Assembly (NCBI GenBank): GCA_017507285.1
Contig: JAFWBF010000028.1
Location: 1 to 5,918 of the forward strand
Reading direction: 5' to 3'
DNA length: 5,918 nt
Source of the DNA: Bacteroidales bacterium
GTDB taxonomy: Bacteria; Bacteroidota; Bacteroidia; Bacteroidales; P3
Shown: positions 5,281 through 5,918 of the stretch, in pieces
Position numbering within the stretch: the stretch's first letter is position 1
Layout of the letters: each line of letters begins with the position of its first letter
Made by a program: the position numbers and the translations under genes
Notes under the pieces: generated by a model
The model's database searches: none
What the model was told of the DNA's origin: nothing
The model's input: the letters and a program-made list of their open reading frames with translations, nothing else

Positions 5281-5918
5281 CTATTGTTTAAGTTCGAATT
5301 TGATAGGCATATTAAATTGTACTCTTACTGGTTTGCCTCGTTGTGAGCCGGGTATCCATTTAGGCATCATTTTCAGCACTCGCACCGCTTCCGCTCCGCA
5401 ACCATAGCCTATGTCTCTAAGTATCTTTATATTGGTAATGCTTCCATCTTTTTCTATTACGAATGTTATATACACATTTCCTTCTATCCCATTATCTATT
5501 GCCTCCTGCGGATAGCGTAGGTTGGTGTAGATAAAACTGTAAAGCGAATCTTCGCCACCCGGAAATTGTGGTTGTGTTTCTACTACTGTAAATATTTCTT
5601 CTTCAATTTCTTCGGCTTCTTCGTTTACGGTTGTTACAGAATTAAGAGAAAGATTGAGGCTTGCTGCTGTTTCTGTTTCATTGCTGCTCGAAGATAGCCT
5701 GCGTGCGTTGCCCGTATATGTTACCATTCCGTCTCGTCCTCCTCCCACTGCGTCGTTCGATACTCCTTCGGGCAATGGTAGTGGTTGCTTTACGGTTACC
5801 GGCTTGCCATCTTTTTCCACTATTTCTTCATCTATTGCTATGAAAGAGGTGTATTTGGTCATTAATCCGTATTTTAGTCCAAGGCGTGTTATTTCTTTGG
5901 ATATAGAAGAGTCGGCAG
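5281..5918 (-). CDS. VIT/von Willebrand A-type protein tail fused to TonB C-terminal domain; 5' end outside window
   Basis: The frame is open to the right edge. The ATG at 5862 would give a 193-residue protein, but the 18 codons before it continue a known motif: LGLKYGLMTKYTSFIAIDEE, followed by VKQPLPLPEGVS. This combination is the typical C-terminal tail of bacterial proteins with a VIT domain and a von Willebrand A domain, so the ATG is internal and those domains should lie upstream. Counting from that ATG: tail to about residue 40; Gly/Ser/Asn-rich linker with an acidic stretch EEAEEIEEEI (81-90); TonB-C domain (91-193) with QPQFPGGEDSL, LRYPQEAIDNGIEGNV, FVIEKDGSI and MMPKWIPGSQRGKPVRVQFNMPIKFEL. 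TonB-C domains contact outer-membrane TonB-dependent transporters across the periplasm, so an envelope location is inferred. No ExbB/ExbD genes are visible, so energy transduction is not shown. An intrinsic terminator follows the stop. Confidence 0.88.
   Translation of the reverse strand, partial: ADSSISKEITRLGLKYGLMTKYTSFIAIDEEIVEKDGKPVTVKQPLPLPEGVSNDAVGGGRDGMVTYTGNARRLSSSSNETETAASLNLSLNSVTTVNEEAEEIEEEIFTVVETQPQFPGGEDSLYSFIYTNLRYPQEAIDNGIEGNVYITFVIEKDGSITNIKILRDIGYGCGAEAVRVLKMMPKWIPGSQRGKPVRVQFNMPIKFELKQ

Noticed and set aside
5281..5862. Complete 193-residue TonB-family protein starting at the ATG at 5862
   Set aside because: The upstream codons continue a VIT/VWA tail motif in the same frame, so this ATG is internal.

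Overview
The window looks like chromosomal DNA from a member of the Bacteroidota, most likely Bacteroidales. The evidence is AT-rich sequence, start codons without a clear Shine-Dalgarno sequence, promoter boxes that fit the TTTG / TAnnTTTG pattern of this phylum, and Bacteroidota-type proteins (a ComEC without an intact C-terminal nuclease, a formimidoylglutamase-like protein with an altered metal site, and a TonB-C domain with the phylum's PQFPGG and MPKWIPG signatures). The genus cannot be fixed from this sequence.

Layout from left to right: the 3' part of a Sel1-repeat protein gene (+, open at the left edge); a strong hairpin terminator; comEC on the minus strand, converging on the Sel1 gene; a short divergent promoter region near 3035-3083; a degenerate ureohydrolase (formimidoylglutamase/arginase-like) gene on the plus strand; 18 bp later a small MmcQ/YjbR-family gene, probably in the same operon; a 626-bp intergenic region with no convincing gene; and finally, on the minus strand and open at the right edge, the 3' end of a gene whose visible product joins the tail of a VIT/von Willebrand A-type protein to a TonB C-terminal domain. 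That last gene has a near-textbook intrinsic terminator.

The most unusual structure is in the convergent intergenic region at 4933-5020: four consecutive 22-bp direct repeats, each carrying an 18-bp palindrome of the type TTGACACTCGAGTGTCAA. Repeat 4 keeps its palindrome with paired changes on both sides, and repeat 3 is the intermediate with a T/G pair. The whole array is also one large inverted repeat, with 35 Watson-Crick and 3 G-U pairs over 40 positions and a 4-nt loop. It lies between two 3' ends, so it is not an ordinary promoter operator.

The genes do not form one obvious pathway. ComEC is the DNA-uptake channel. The ureohydrolase homologue has lost most canonical manganese ligands. 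The VIT/TonB fusion suggests a cell-envelope protein. No complete new defence or mobile system can be claimed from what is visible.
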